From positions 1 to 64,000 of the forward strand of contig NZ_BOOA01000047.1 of assembly GCF_016862995.1 (NCBI RefSeq): a stretch of DNA of 64,000 nt, read 5' to 3'. This stretch comes from Acrocarpospora phusangensis. GTDB taxonomy: Bacteria; Actinomycetota; Actinomycetes; Streptosporangiales; Streptosporangiaceae. Positions 25,895 through 35,036 of this stretch are shown in pieces (within the stretch, counting starts at the first letter, position 1; every line of letters begins with the position of its first letter). The notes under the pieces were generated by a model. It had not been told where the DNA came from. It ran no database searches and worked only from the letters and a program-made list of their open reading frames with translations. The translations under genes were made by a program, and so were the position numbers.

Positions 25895-26989
25895 TCACAG
25901 GCGGGGTTCCGCGCAAAACACCATGCCGCTGCCGGACAGTTCCAGCTGCCCTTCGCCCGCCGCCGCGAACAGCGAGTCGGCCGCGCCCAGCTTGACCTCG
26001 TCGCCCTCCTCGTTCCTGACGCGCACCACGCCCTCCACGCAGACCAGGATGCGTGGGCTCCCGCCGGGAACGCGGTAGCTCTCCCCGGGCGTGAAGCGGC
26101 GGAGCTGGAACTCCGGGGACGGCGTCAGGTAGACGTCGGCCACCGGGTCGATGAGCGTGGGCTGGGCGGCCGGGTCGGTGACGCGCAGCAGCTCCTCGAT
26201 GTCGATGGGCTTGGGGGTCAGCCCAGCCCGCAGCACGTTGTCCGAGCTGCCCATGATCTCCACCCCGAACCCGTCCAGGTAGCAGTGGAGCACGCCGGCG
26301 CCCAGGTAGAGGGCGTCGCCGGGGGCCAGCTCGTGGTGGCGCATGAGCAGCGGCGCCAGCACGGCGGGGTCGTCCGGGTACTGCTCCGCCAGCCGGGTGA
26401 CCAGGGGGTTCCCCGCCGTCCGTACCACGTCCCGGACCAGGCCGGCGCGGCCGGCGGACGGCCAGCCGAGCAGGACGCGCAGCGCGGCGAGCACGTCCCC
26501 GGCGGCGAGCGCGTCGGCGACCGGCGCGAGGGCCGGCAGGCCGAGGGCGCGCACCAGCTCGGCGGCCTCGGCGGGCGGGCGGAACCCGGCGAGGGCGGAG
26601 AACGGGGTGAGCGCGCAGATCATCTCCGGCTTGGGCCACGGATCGCTGTAGTTGTGGTCCCCCCGCACGAAGCCTTCCGCGGCCTGCTCCAGCGACGGGT
26701 GCACCTGCATGGACAGCGCCCGATCCACCGCGATCAGCTTCAGCAGGTACGGCAGCCGCTCCCCGAACCGCTCGATCACCCCGGCTCCGAGCTCGGCCAC
26801 GGGATCGGCGGCGATGACGGCGGTCAGCGCCCGCTCCGACCCGTCGCGCTGGAGCAGCGACGGGCCGGAGGGATGCGCGCCGAGCCACATCTCCGCCTCG
26901 GGACCAGCCGCGGACCGCCCGGTCAGCGCGGCGATCGCCGTGCGAGAGCCCCAGGCGTAGTCCTTGATCGGGTTGGTCAGCAGATCCAC
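25895..26989 (-). CDS. manA: Mannose-6-phosphate isomerase, class I
   Basis: This 364-residue zinc enzyme turns mannose-6-phosphate into fructose-6-phosphate. Type I signatures are present: MQVHPS with the zinc histidine (about residue 95), WPKPEMICAL (about 118) and YLGAGVLHCYLDGFGVEIMGSSDNVLRAGLT (about 250-280) with the catalytic arginine. The start is GTG with GAAGGACGCC upstream, and the gene lies 22 bp after the GH5 gene. It completes the mannose route of the operon: import, hydrolysis, phosphorylation by the ROK kinase, then isomerisation. Actinomycetes usually have another manA for GDP-mannose synthesis, so this one may be catabolic. Confidence 0.95.
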   Translation of the reverse strand: MDLLTNPIKDYAWGSRTAIAALTGRSAAGPEAEMWLGAHPSGPSLLQRDGSERALTAVIAADPVAELGAGVIERFGERLPYLLKLIAVDRALSMQVHPSLEQAAEGFVRGDHNYSDPWPKPEMICALTPFSALAGFRPPAEAAELVRALGLPALAPVADALAAGDVLAALRVLLGWPSAGRAGLVRDVVRTAGNPLVTRLAEQYPDDPAVLAPLLMRHHELAPGDALYLGAGVLHCYLDGFGVEIMGSSDNVLRAGLTPKPIDIEELLRVTDPAAQPTLIDPVADVYLTPSPEFQLRRFTPGESYRVPGGSPRILVCVEGVVRVRNEEGDEVKLGAADSLFAAAGEGQLELSGSGMVFCAEPRL

Positions 26990-27010
26990 GTGGCGTCCTT
27001 CGGTAAGCGG

Positions 27011-28960
27011 CTATTCAGCTCTTATGTTGTCAATGTCAAACGAACCTGGGCTAATCCACAGGAACATTCCCCGCACATCAGCGAGATCCTCCAGTGAACA
27101 GGACATGTCCGTGGTCAGGTCGATCTCCACGGGCACGACGCTGTCCTGGTTCGCCCAGGTGAAGTTGGATTGGCACCAGGTGAATTGTGGCCCGAACTGC
27201 AGGGCCACCGCGACCGACGTGCCCGCGGGCCCGGTCTTCAGGTCCCACTTGAACTGCGACTTGTTCGCCAGGTTCACCGGCTCGGTGAAGGGCGCCCCGA
27301 ACCACGCGCCGCCGGTGGAGTTGATCCGCAGGCCGGAGACCCCGTCGGTCGCGTACGCCGAGGTCTGCTCGACGGTGCCCGCGTCGGTCTGCCAGTTGCC
27401 CGGAGCCCAGCCTTGGACGCCGTCCTCGAACGAGAACAGCTTGATCGCGCCGGTCGGGTCCGGCTTCACCACGACCGTGATGTCGGCCACGTTGGAGGTA
27501 CGGCCGGCCGCGTCCTTGATCGTGTAGTGCGCGAAGGCGCGCCCGGCGAACTCGGCCGGCGGGGTGTAGGAGACCTTGCCGGCGGCCAGCGTGAAGTTCC
27601 CGAAGCTGGTCTGCCGCCCGGGCACGGCCGGGTCCAGATCGATGGTGCTCGCCTTCACCTGCGTACGGTACGCGATGTCGTTGGCTGCCACGTCCAGCGT
27701 CGCGCCGGTGCCGAAGTCGACGGTGACCGTGTCGTGGTCGGCCACCGGAGGCAGCGAGCGCTGCCCGTCCGCCAGCTCGGTGCCGGCGTTGGTGAGCGTC
27801 TGGCAGACGGGCGACGGGCAGTAGACCGTGAAGCCGTCGTAGTCCGGGTAGAGCGAGTTGTCGTCCTGGATGCCGGACAGGATCCAGTAGAGCCAGCCGG
27901 TCCCGCCGGAGGAGCGCACGGCCTCGGTCCACTGCTGGAACACGACGTTGCGGGTGGCCTTGTCGCGCCAGCCGAACTCGCCGAGCACGGACGGCTTGCC
28001 GATCTGGCGCGCGGTCCTGATGTGGCTCTTGATCCACTCGGTGCCCCAGGCGGCGTCCTTGCCCCAGTGGTCGGGGTAGAGGTGGAAGGACATCACGTCC
28101 ACGGCGGGCAGCTTGGCCAGGGCGGTGTTGTCGACGCCCTCGCCGCAGTTGATCGTCCAGTCCGAGCTGGCCGGGTCGGTGCAGCGGAAGCCCTCGTCGC
28201 CGACGCCGACCAGGTGCCTGGCGTCCTTGGACTTGATGAACCTGGTCATCTCGTCGGCCCAGGTGGTGAGGGTCTGCGGGGTGCAGGTGGCCGACTGCGG
28301 GTAGAGGCCGGAGCCCTTGCAGCGCGGCTCGTTGCCGAGCTCCCACATCATGACCGTGGGGTCGTCCTTGTACTTGATCCCGGTCAGGGTGTTGGTGCGG
28401 TTGAGGACGTGGTCGATCCAGTCCTTGTACCAGCCGCGGATGGTGGGGTCGGTGTAGAAGTCGTCGTGGTTGTCCAGGCCGGCCCAGCGCACGTACTGGT
28501 CGATGCCACCGAAGTCCGCCCAGTTGTTGGTGAACGGGATGATCAGCTTGATCTTCGCCTGGCGGGCCCGGTAGAGCACGTAGTCCAGGCGCTGCAGGCC
28601 GTCGGCGCCGTCGTTGTAGGCGGGGCGGGTGCCGTTCCAGTACTGGAAGTAGACGCCGTCCGCCTTGCCGGCGACCGAGTTGCTGCCGTCCTGGTTGCCG
28701 ATGTCGAGCCAGCCCCAGGTGCGGATGACGTTGAACTTGGCGGCGGCCGCGTCGTTGAGCACGTCGTCGGTCATGGCCTGCGATTTGTACATCAGGTAGT
28801 AGTTGTTCGAGCCTGAGACGTGGAACTGCTTCCCGTTCAGGGTGAGTTTGGCGCCCTGGCGTTTCACGAAATCGTCGTGGTGCGTGGTGGACGTCGCGGA
28901 TGCCGGGGTGGCGATCAGTGCCGCCGATAACGCCATGGTCAGGATGGCGGTCAATCTCAC
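27011..28960 (-). CDS. Secreted GH5-family endo-beta-mannanase with Ig-like and carbohydrate-binding-like domains
   Basis: The 649-residue protein has a signal peptide cut near ASATS (residue 22), a GH5 catalytic domain (about 30-390), a cadherin/Ig-like linker domain (about 395-495) and a C-terminal beta-sandwich starting FEDGVQGWAPGNWQ that looks like a carbohydrate-binding module. The catalytic acid is in WELGNEPRC and the nucleophile in VLGEFGW. Overall it resembles GH5_7 mannanases. It would cut mannan or glucomannan outside the cell. The GTG start has AAGGAG, which overlaps the ROK gene's stop region. Codon 11 is a rare TTA leucine in the signal peptide. Cellulase activity cannot be excluded. 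Confidence 0.85.
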   Translation of the reverse strand: MRLTAILTMALSAALIATPASATSTTHHDDFVKRQGAKLTLNGKQFHVSGSNNYYLMYKSQAMTDDVLNDAAAAKFNVIRTWGWLDIGNQDGSNSVAGKADGVYFQYWNGTRPAYNDGADGLQRLDYVLYRARQAKIKLIIPFTNNWADFGGIDQYVRWAGLDNHDDFYTDPTIRGWYKDWIDHVLNRTNTLTGIKYKDDPTVMMWELGNEPRCKGSGLYPQSATCTPQTLTTWADEMTRFIKSKDARHLVGVGDEGFRCTDPASSDWTINCGEGVDNTALAKLPAVDVMSFHLYPDHWGKDAAWGTEWIKSHIRTARQIGKPSVLGEFGWRDKATRNVVFQQWTEAVRSSGGTGWLYWILSGIQDDNSLYPDYDGFTVYCPSPVCQTLTNAGTELADGQRSLPPVADHDTVTVDFGTGATLDVAANDIAYRTQVKASTIDLDPAVPGRQTSFGNFTLAAGKVSYTPPAEFAGRAFAHYTIKDAAGRTSNVADITVVVKPDPTGAIKLFSFEDGVQGWAPGNWQTDAGTVEQTSAYATDGVSGLRINSTGGAWFGAPFTEPVNLANKSQFKWDLKTGPAGTSVAVALQFGPQFTWCQSNFTWANQDSVVPVEIDLTTDMSCSLEDLADVRGMFLWISPGSFDIDNIRAE

Positions 28961-28970
28961 GGATGCTCCT

Positions 28971-29927
28971 TCAGGATGGTTGGTCCCCGAGAACGAGGGC
29001 CGCCGCGCCGTACAGGCCGGCGTCGCGGCCGAGGGAGGTGGCGTCCACGCGCAGGCGGTGGAGGAAGTCCATGCCGGCCTGGCGTGCGATGGCCTGCCGG
29101 AGCGGGACCATCAGGGTCGCCCCCGCCGCGGCCACGCCACCACCGATGACAACGTTGTCTACGTCAAAGAGCGCGCCGGCCGTGAGAATGGCGGTGCCGA
29201 GCGCGTCCGCGGCCCGCTGGAAGGCGAGGGTGGCCACCGGGATGCCGCGTTTGGCGTCGGTGGCGAGGGCGCGCGCGTCCACCTGGCGGCCGGCCCAGAA
29301 GGACGGCTCCACCGCGCGCCGCCAGCCGTTGTCGAGCGCCCAGCGCACCATGCTCGGCCCGCTGGCGATGGTCTCGACGCAGCCGATGGCCCCGCACGGG
29401 CAGACCTCGCCATCCCGATCCACACTGATGTGACCGATATGTCCGGCATTTCCGGTGGGGCCGAGGTAGGGCGCACCGTCCACGACCACACCCCCGCCGA
29501 TCCCCGTGGACACCACGATCCCCAGCAAGGTCTTGTACGGCCCCGCGTCCGACGCCCGCACCCCGTACGAGCCCTGCCACCACTCGCCCAGCGCCATGCA
29601 CTGCGCGTCGCCCGCCAGCCGTACCGGCAGTTCGGGCAGCAGCTCGCTCACCGTTTTGACCAGCGGGAAGTCCCGCCAGCCCGGGATGTTGACCGGGCTG
29701 ACCGTGCCCGCCAGCACGTCCAGCGGCCCGGCCGAGCCGATGCCCACGCCGGTCAGCCCGGACTCGCTGGTCAGGCCGGGCACCGCGATCCGGCCGACCA
29801 GTTCGGCCAGGGTGGCGGTGGCGTCCGGGCCGACCGGCAGCTCCAGCCGGGCGGTGATCGTCCCGGAGGGCTCCACCATGGCCGCCGCGAACTTGGTCCC
29901 TCCGATATCGATCGCCAAAACCGTCAT
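28971..29927 (-). CDS. ROK-family sugar kinase (probable mannokinase)
   Basis: The 318-residue kinase has the ATP motif DIGGTK at residues 6-11, the sugar-binding GHIGHISVD near 160 and the zinc motif CPCGAIGCVE near 172. There is no helix-turn-helix, so it is an enzyme rather than a repressor. In this operon the likely substrate is mannose released by the GH2 enzyme, giving mannose-6-phosphate for ManA; glucose is the alternative. GAGGGG lies 7 nt before ATG 29927. The 57-bp gap after the GH2 gene holds a ROK-operator-like sequence and may contain an internal promoter. Confidence 0.88.
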   Translation of the reverse strand: MTVLAIDIGGTKFAAAMVEPSGTITARLELPVGPDATATLAELVGRIAVPGLTSESGLTGVGIGSAGPLDVLAGTVSPVNIPGWRDFPLVKTVSELLPELPVRLAGDAQCMALGEWWQGSYGVRASDAGPYKTLLGIVVSTGIGGGVVVDGAPYLGPTGNAGHIGHISVDRDGEVCPCGAIGCVETIASGPSMVRWALDNGWRRAVEPSFWAGRQVDARALATDAKRGIPVATLAFQRAADALGTAILTAGALFDVDNVVIGGGVAAAGATLMVPLRQAIARQAGMDFLHRLRVDATSLGRDAGLYGAAALVLGDQPS

Positions 29928-29984
29928 GTTCCGCCCCTCAGTAAGAAAACTTTGTCGGAACCATCCCATATCGGACTTACGGCA

Positions 29985-32414
29985 TCACAGCTGGGCCTCG
30001 TTCACGCACCGCAGCACCGGGTAGGCCAGCAGCGCGTCCGGATCCACGTCCCCGGTCACCTGGAAGGTGGCCGTCTCGCCGGGCAGCAGGGTCACGAGCT
30101 GGTCGTCCACCGTGGCCTCCGGGTCCAGCCGGTCGGGGAAGATGGCCAGCTCACGCAGGACGGTCCGGGCGGTGATGGAGACGCGCACGCCGTCGCCGGT
30201 CGGCTCGGTGGTCGCCTCGAACTCGGCCGGCGGGAAGTCGGTCGCCGGGTCCTCGGTGAAGAAATGCAGCGCGCGGGCGTCGCCCAGGGTGGCGATCAGG
30301 AGCTCGCGGGCCGGGTCGGCGGCGCCCAGCGAGGCCGGCAGCGGAACGGCGAGCGTGCCGCGCGGGGGCACGGTGACCGGGAACTCCTGCTTGGCCAGCG
30401 GTTCCCCGGCGATCGACTGCCGGACCACCGCGAGTTCCCCTGCCCACGGCTCGCCCGTGTCGTTGACCACCGCGAGCACGGCGACGTCCCCGGCCACGCC
30501 GTGCGCCGCCCCGACGGAGGCGTCCTGGAAGGTCAGCAGGCGGTCGGCGAAGGCGCGGCGCATGCCGTACCAGAGGGGTTTGCGGCGGGCGTCGCCGTCG
30601 ACGGCGGCCCAGGAGGTCACCGGCCAGCAGTCGTTGAGCTGCCAGACGATCGTGCCCATGCAGTACGGCGCGAGCGCCCGGAAGCGCTCCACCCCGAACA
30701 TCATCGCGCGGGCCTGGTTGAGCTGGGTGTAGTAGTGCCAGTCGTCGAAGGTCCCCGGCTCCGGCAGGTGGTCGCCCAGGCCGCGCAGCAGCTTGCCGTT
30801 GCCGTCCACCGCCTTCTGGTGGTGCATCACGCCCTTGGAGGAGGGCGTCAGCGGCTCGTCGCTGACCGACCGGCGCAGCGTCGCGTACGTCGGCGGCCCC
30901 TGGAACCCGAACTCCGCCACGAACCTCGGCTGGTACGTGGCGTAGAACGTGTAGTCCTCCCGGTTCCACACCGTCCAGATGTGGGTGGAGCCGTGCGCCG
31001 GATCGTTCGGTGGCAGCTCGGGCGACCCCGCGTACGGACTGCCCGGCCAGTACGGCCGCGTCGGGTCGAGCTCCCGCACCACCCGGGGCAGCAGCTCGTA
31101 GTAGAACCCGGAACCCCAGCTGCGCGCCTGGAGCTTCTCCTGCCAGCCCCAGTCCGCGTACCCCTCCAGGTTCTCGTTGTTGCCGCACCACAGCACCAGG
31201 CTCGGATGGCTGGCCAGCCGGGTCACGTGCTGCCGCGCCTCGGCCTCCACCTCGAACCTGAACGCGCCCTCCTCCGGGTAGGCCGCGCAGGCGAACGGGA
31301 AGTCCTGCCAGACCAGGATGCCGAGCGCGTCGGCCAGGGCGTAGAAGTCCTCGCTCTCGTACAGCCCGCCGCCCCACACCCGCAGCGTGTTGGCCCCGGT
31401 CCCGATCGCCTGCTCGAAACGCTGCGCCAGCCGCTCCCGGGTCACCCGGTTGGGGAAGCAGTCGTCGGGGATCCAGTTGAAGCCCTTCATGAAGACCGGT
31501 ACGCCGTTGACGACGATCCGGAAGGCCTCCCGGTCCAGCTCGACCGTGCGGAAGCCGATCTCCTTGGTCCACACGTCGGTCGACACGCCGTCGCCGAGCC
31601 GCACGGTCAGCGGGTAGAGCGGCTGGTCGCCGTAGCCGCGCGGCCACCACAGGTCGGGGTCCTGGACGGTCAGCCTGAGGACGGCGGTGCGTTCGCCGGG
31701 CGCGAGCCGTACCTGCTCGACGACACCGGCGACGGTGGCGGTCAGGGTGAGCGGGACCTGGCTGGCGCGGTCGGCGGTGACGTGCACCTCGACCTCGCCC
31801 ACGCCGTCGGCCACGGTGACCAGCGGGCGCACCTCGGCCAGCCGGGCGGCGCTCCAGGTGTGCAGGTAGATGGGCCGCCAGATGCCCGAGGTGACCACGG
31901 TCGGGCCCCAGTCCCAGCCGAAGTTGCACGCCATCTTCCGGATGAACTGGTACGGCTGCCCGTACGCCCCCGGCCGGTCCCCCAGCGCGGCCCGCTGCCG
32001 CTCCGCGTACGTGTACGGCGCCTCAAAGAGGATCTTCAGCGTGTTCCGGCCCTCCACCAGCAGATGCTTGGCCGGAAACCGGTACGAACGATGCTGGTTG
32101 GCCGTCTGCCCGAGCTGCACGCCGTTGAGGAGCACCGTGGCCACCGTGTCCAGGCCCTCGCAGACCAGGTCGGCCCGGTCGTCCTCGGTCCCCTCCCAGA
32201 CGAAGGCCGTCTCGTACGACCAGCCGGTCCTGCCGATCCAGGTCAGCCTGACCTCGTTGTCGTCCAGATAGGGGTCGGCGATGACCCCGGCCGTCAACAG
32301 GTCGGTGTGCACGCATCCGGGCACGGTCGCCGGCAGTCCCGCCACGACCGGGCGGGACTGCCCGGTCGAGGAGACCGCCGTGACGGTCCAGCCTTCGTGC
32401 AACGTCGTGATCAC
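29985..32414 (-). CDS. GH2-family beta-mannosidase (cytoplasmic)
   Basis: The 809-residue enzyme belongs to glycoside hydrolase family 2 and has the beta-mannosidase form: sugar-binding domain (about 1-180), Ig-like domain, TIM barrel (about 290-600) with the acid/base in LVLWCGNNENLEG and the nucleophile in RFVAEFGFQGPP. There is no signal peptide, so it would split imported mannooligosaccharides in the cytoplasm. I set the start at GTG 32414 because it overlaps the ATPase stop in GTGA with GGGAGGG upstream; the alternative GTG 32426 adds four residues. It is the first enzyme gene after the importer genes. Confidence 0.92.
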   Translation of the reverse strand: MITTLHEGWTVTAVSSTGQSRPVVAGLPATVPGCVHTDLLTAGVIADPYLDDNEVRLTWIGRTGWSYETAFVWEGTEDDRADLVCEGLDTVATVLLNGVQLGQTANQHRSYRFPAKHLLVEGRNTLKILFEAPYTYAERQRAALGDRPGAYGQPYQFIRKMACNFGWDWGPTVVTSGIWRPIYLHTWSAARLAEVRPLVTVADGVGEVEVHVTADRASQVPLTLTATVAGVVEQVRLAPGERTAVLRLTVQDPDLWWPRGYGDQPLYPLTVRLGDGVSTDVWTKEIGFRTVELDREAFRIVVNGVPVFMKGFNWIPDDCFPNRVTRERLAQRFEQAIGTGANTLRVWGGGLYESEDFYALADALGILVWQDFPFACAAYPEEGAFRFEVEAEARQHVTRLASHPSLVLWCGNNENLEGYADWGWQEKLQARSWGSGFYYELLPRVVRELDPTRPYWPGSPYAGSPELPPNDPAHGSTHIWTVWNREDYTFYATYQPRFVAEFGFQGPPTYATLRRSVSDEPLTPSSKGVMHHQKAVDGNGKLLRGLGDHLPEPGTFDDWHYYTQLNQARAMMFGVERFRALAPYCMGTIVWQLNDCWPVTSWAAVDGDARRKPLWYGMRRAFADRLLTFQDASVGAAHGVAGDVAVLAVVNDTGEPWAGELAVVRQSIAGEPLAKQEFPVTVPPRGTLAVPLPASLGAADPARELLIATLGDARALHFFTEDPATDFPPAEFEATTEPTGDGVRVSITARTVLRELAIFPDRLDPEATVDDQLVTLLPGETATFQVTGDVDPDALLAYPVLRCVNEAQL

Positions 32415-33193
32415 ACGCCCTCCCACTTGCGGTGCAGTTGCGGTACCGAGGCGAGGAGTTTCCTGGTGTAGGAGTGCTCCGGCGTCTCGAACACCTTCGC
32501 GGTCGGCCCGTACTCGACGATCCGTCCCTGGTGCAGCACCACCGTACGTTCGCTGATGTAGTTGCCGAGTGCCAGGTCATGCGTGATGAACAGCACACCG
32601 AGGCCGCGCAGCTTGAGGTCGGCCAGCAGGTTGAGCACGTCGATCCGGGTGGACGCGTCGAGCATGCTGGTGATCTCGTCGGCCACCAGGAAGTCGATGT
32701 CCAGCAGGAGCGCGCGGGCGATCAGCAGGCGTTGCAGCTGGCCGCCGCTGAGCTGGTGGGGGAACTTGTTGAGCACCTGCCCGGCGTCGAGCCGGACGTC
32801 GTTGAGCGCGGAGGCCACCTTGTCGCGCCAGACCCGGTCGGCCTCCTTGGGGAAGTAGACCTCCTTGATCATGCTGAACACGCGGTCGGCCTTGAAGATC
32901 GGGTTGTAGGAGCTGAACGGGTCCTGGAAGACGCCCTGGACCTTGCGGTAGTAGGCGCGCTTGTCCAGCTTCGAGATGTCGTCGCCGTCGAAGGTGATCG
33001 AGCCGCCGTTGGCCGACATGAGCCGGAGCACCATCTTGCCGATGGTGCTCTTGCCGCTGCCGCTCTCCCCGATCAGCGAGACGACCTCGCCGCGGCCGAC
33101 CTCGAAGCTGACCTCGTCCACGGCCGTCATGGTCTTGCCGCCGAAGGCGCCGACCCTGAAGACCTTCGAGACTTCCTGGAGTTTCAGCATCAT
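32411..33193 (-). CDS. Opp/Dpp-type ABC transporter ATPase (second)
   Basis: The 260-residue ATPase has Walker A GESGSGKST (about 41-49), signature LSGGQLQRL (about 160) and Walker B FLVADEITSMLD (about 180). It pairs with the neighbouring ATPase to drive the two permeases. The C-terminal oligopeptide-type extension with cysteines is absent, as is common in the F subunit. ATG 33193 overlaps the previous stop (ATGATG), and its own stop overlaps the GH2 start. Opp-type transporters carry peptides or, in some bacteria such as Thermotoga, beta-glucosides and mannosides; the operon favours the latter here. Confidence 0.92.
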   Translation of the reverse strand: MMLKLQEVSKVFRVGAFGGKTMTAVDEVSFEVGRGEVVSLIGESGSGKSTIGKMVLRLMSANGGSITFDGDDISKLDKRAYYRKVQGVFQDPFSSYNPIFKADRVFSMIKEVYFPKEADRVWRDKVASALNDVRLDAGQVLNKFPHQLSGGQLQRLLIARALLLDIDFLVADEITSMLDASTRIDVLNLLADLKLRGLGVLFITHDLALGNYISERTVVLHQGRIVEYGPTAKVFETPEHSYTRKLLASVPQLHRKWEGV

Positions 33194-34131
33194 GCCTTCC
33201 AGCACGCGACGAAGTGATCCTTCTCGACCTCGACGGCCGGCGGTTCCTCCCGGCACTTGTCGAAGGCGAGCGGGCAACGATCCTGGAACCGGCAACCCAC
33301 CGGCGGGTTGAGCAGCGACGGCGGATTGCCGGGAATGCCGGTCAGCTTCTTCTCCGCGTACCGCACGCCCACCTCGGGCAGCGAGGAGATGAGCAACTGC
33401 GTGTACGGATGCCGCGACCGGTTCACGATCGCGTCCGCGGGCGCCTTCTCGGCGAGCTTGCCCGCGTACATCACCATGATCGTGTCGGCCAGCTGGTTGG
33501 TCAGCGAGATGTCGTGGGTGATGAAGATCATGCTCTTCACGAAGCCCAGCTCGCGGAAGCCCTTCAGCGTGGTGACCACGGCCTTCTGGGTGGAGACGTC
33601 CAGGGCCGAGGTGATCTCGTCGGCGATCAGCAGGGACGGGTTGAGCAGCGTGGAGATGACCATCACCATGCGCTGCTTCATCCCGCCGGACAGCTCCAGC
33701 GGATACTTGCCCAGCACGTCCCGGTTGAGTTCCACCAGGTCGAGCCGGCGGTGCAGCTCGTCCAGGTCCACCGTGACGCCGCGCGAGTCGAGCAGTTCGC
33801 GGACCATCCGGCCGATCTTGCGGGTCGGGTTCATCGCGCTCATCGAGTACTGCGGGATGATCGACACCTCGGTGAACCGGAACGGGTTCATCTTGACCGT
33901 GTCGCCGATCGGCAGGTTCTCGCCGTCCAGCTCGACCCGGCCGCCGACGTGCTTCATCCGGCCGTCCATCCGGATCAGCGACTTGCCCAGCGTGGTCTTG
34001 CCGCAGCCGGACTCGCCGGCCAGGCCGAGGATCTCGCCGTCGGCCACGTCGAAGCTGACTCCGTCGAGGGCCTTCACCTCGCCGCGCAGCGTGCGGTAGT
34101 AGACCCTCAGGTCCTGCACACTCAGGGTCAT
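33190..34131 (-). CDS. Opp/Dpp-type ABC transporter ATPase (first)
   Basis: The 313-residue ATPase has Walker A GESGCGKTT (about 38-46), Q-loop IIPQYSMSAMNP, signature LSGGMKQRM (about 145) and Walker B LLIADEITSALD (about 165). The C-terminal oligo_HPY region shows GCRFQDRCPLAFDKC and FVACW, the four-cysteine pattern often linked to an iron-sulfur or zinc site. ATG 34131 overlaps the permease stop by one base (TAATG). The gene is the D-type partner of the next ATPase. Confidence 0.92.
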   Translation of the reverse strand: MTLSVQDLRVYYRTLRGEVKALDGVSFDVADGEILGLAGESGCGKTTLGKSLIRMDGRMKHVGGRVELDGENLPIGDTVKMNPFRFTEVSIIPQYSMSAMNPTRKIGRMVRELLDSRGVTVDLDELHRRLDLVELNRDVLGKYPLELSGGMKQRMVMVISTLLNPSLLIADEITSALDVSTQKAVVTTLKGFRELGFVKSMIFITHDISLTNQLADTIMVMYAGKLAEKAPADAIVNRSRHPYTQLLISSLPEVGVRYAEKKLTGIPGNPPSLLNPPVGCRFQDRCPLAFDKCREEPPAVEVEKDHFVACWKA

Positions 34132-35036
34132 TAGAGCTCCCTCAGCTTGGGGTTGAACACCTCGTCGAGGCCGACGTTCGCGACGTAGAGCGCGCCCACG
34201 ATGGCGGTGATCGCGACGCCGGGCGGGATGAACCACCACCACAGACCCAGCGGGAGCGCGCTCCATTGGTTGGCGTGGTTGAGCATGACTCCGAGCGACA
34301 CGCCGTCGGTCGGGCCGAGGCCGATGAAGTCGAGAGAGGAGGCGATCAGGATCGAGCTGCCGAACAGCAGGATGAAGGTCATGAACAGGTAGGAGCTCAT
34401 GTTCGGCGCGATCTCCCGCAGGATGATCCGGCCGGTGCGCACCCCGCTCAGCCGCGCCAGGTCCACGAAGTCGCGGCTCCGCAGCGAGAACGTCTGCGCT
34501 CTGATCGCCCTGGCCACCCAGGGCCAGGAGGTGAGGCCGATGAACAGGGACTGCATGCCGACGCTGCGGACGCCCAGGTAGGCGTTGATGATCAGCAGCA
34601 CGGCCAGGGTCGGGATGACCAGGACCACGTTGGTGAGCATGTTGAGGATCTCGTCGACCAGGCCGCCCCGGTAGCCGGCCACGAACCCGATCACCATGCC
34701 GATGAGCGCGGCCAGGCCGCCGGCGAGCACGCCGACCACGAAGGCGCTGCGCACGCCGTAGACGAACTGGGCCAGCACGTCCTGGCCGAACGTGGTGGTG
34801 CCGAGCCAGTACTCGCCGTCCGGCGGCATCATGGGCTGGCCGACGTATTCCATGGGCGGGCTTTTCACCAGGAACGGCCCGACGATCCCGATGAGGAGAA
34901 ATATCGTGACGATGCCCACGCCGACGAGAAGTTTCCCGTTCCGTACGGCGAAGTAGAGGGCCTCGCGACGATTGCTGATCGGCGGTGTGTCCGGGTCCGG
35001 CGCGGTGATCGCGGTGATCGGGTCAGTGGTGGTCAT
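34131..35036 (-). CDS. Dpp/Opp-type ABC permease (DppC-like)
   Basis: The 301-residue protein has six membrane helices with a cytoplasmic N-terminus (MTTTDPITAI). The EAA-type loop that contacts the ATPase is seen around FSLRSRDFVDLARLSGVRTGRIILREIAPN. It forms the channel with the DppB-like protein. Its ATG overlaps the DppB-like stop in ATGA, and the stop overlaps the ATPase start. The LGTTTFGQDVLAQFVYG segment is typical of DppC permeases. Confidence 0.93.
   Translation of the reverse strand: MTTTDPITAITAPDPDTPPISNRREALYFAVRNGKLLVGVGIVTIFLLIGIVGPFLVKSPPMEYVGQPMMPPDGEYWLGTTTFGQDVLAQFVYGVRSAFVVGVLAGGLAALIGMVIGFVAGYRGGLVDEILNMLTNVVLVIPTLAVLLIINAYLGVRSVGMQSLFIGLTSWPWVARAIRAQTFSLRSRDFVDLARLSGVRTGRIILREIAPNMSSYLFMTFILLFGSSILIASSLDFIGLGPTDGVSLGVMLNHANQWSALPLGLWWWFIPPGVAITAIVGALYVANVGLDEVFNPKLREL

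Noticed and set aside
28803-32471. 1222-codon plus-strand frame opposite the GH2 and ROK genes
   Set aside because: Shadow frame; the minus-strand genes have clear motifs and ribosome-binding sites.
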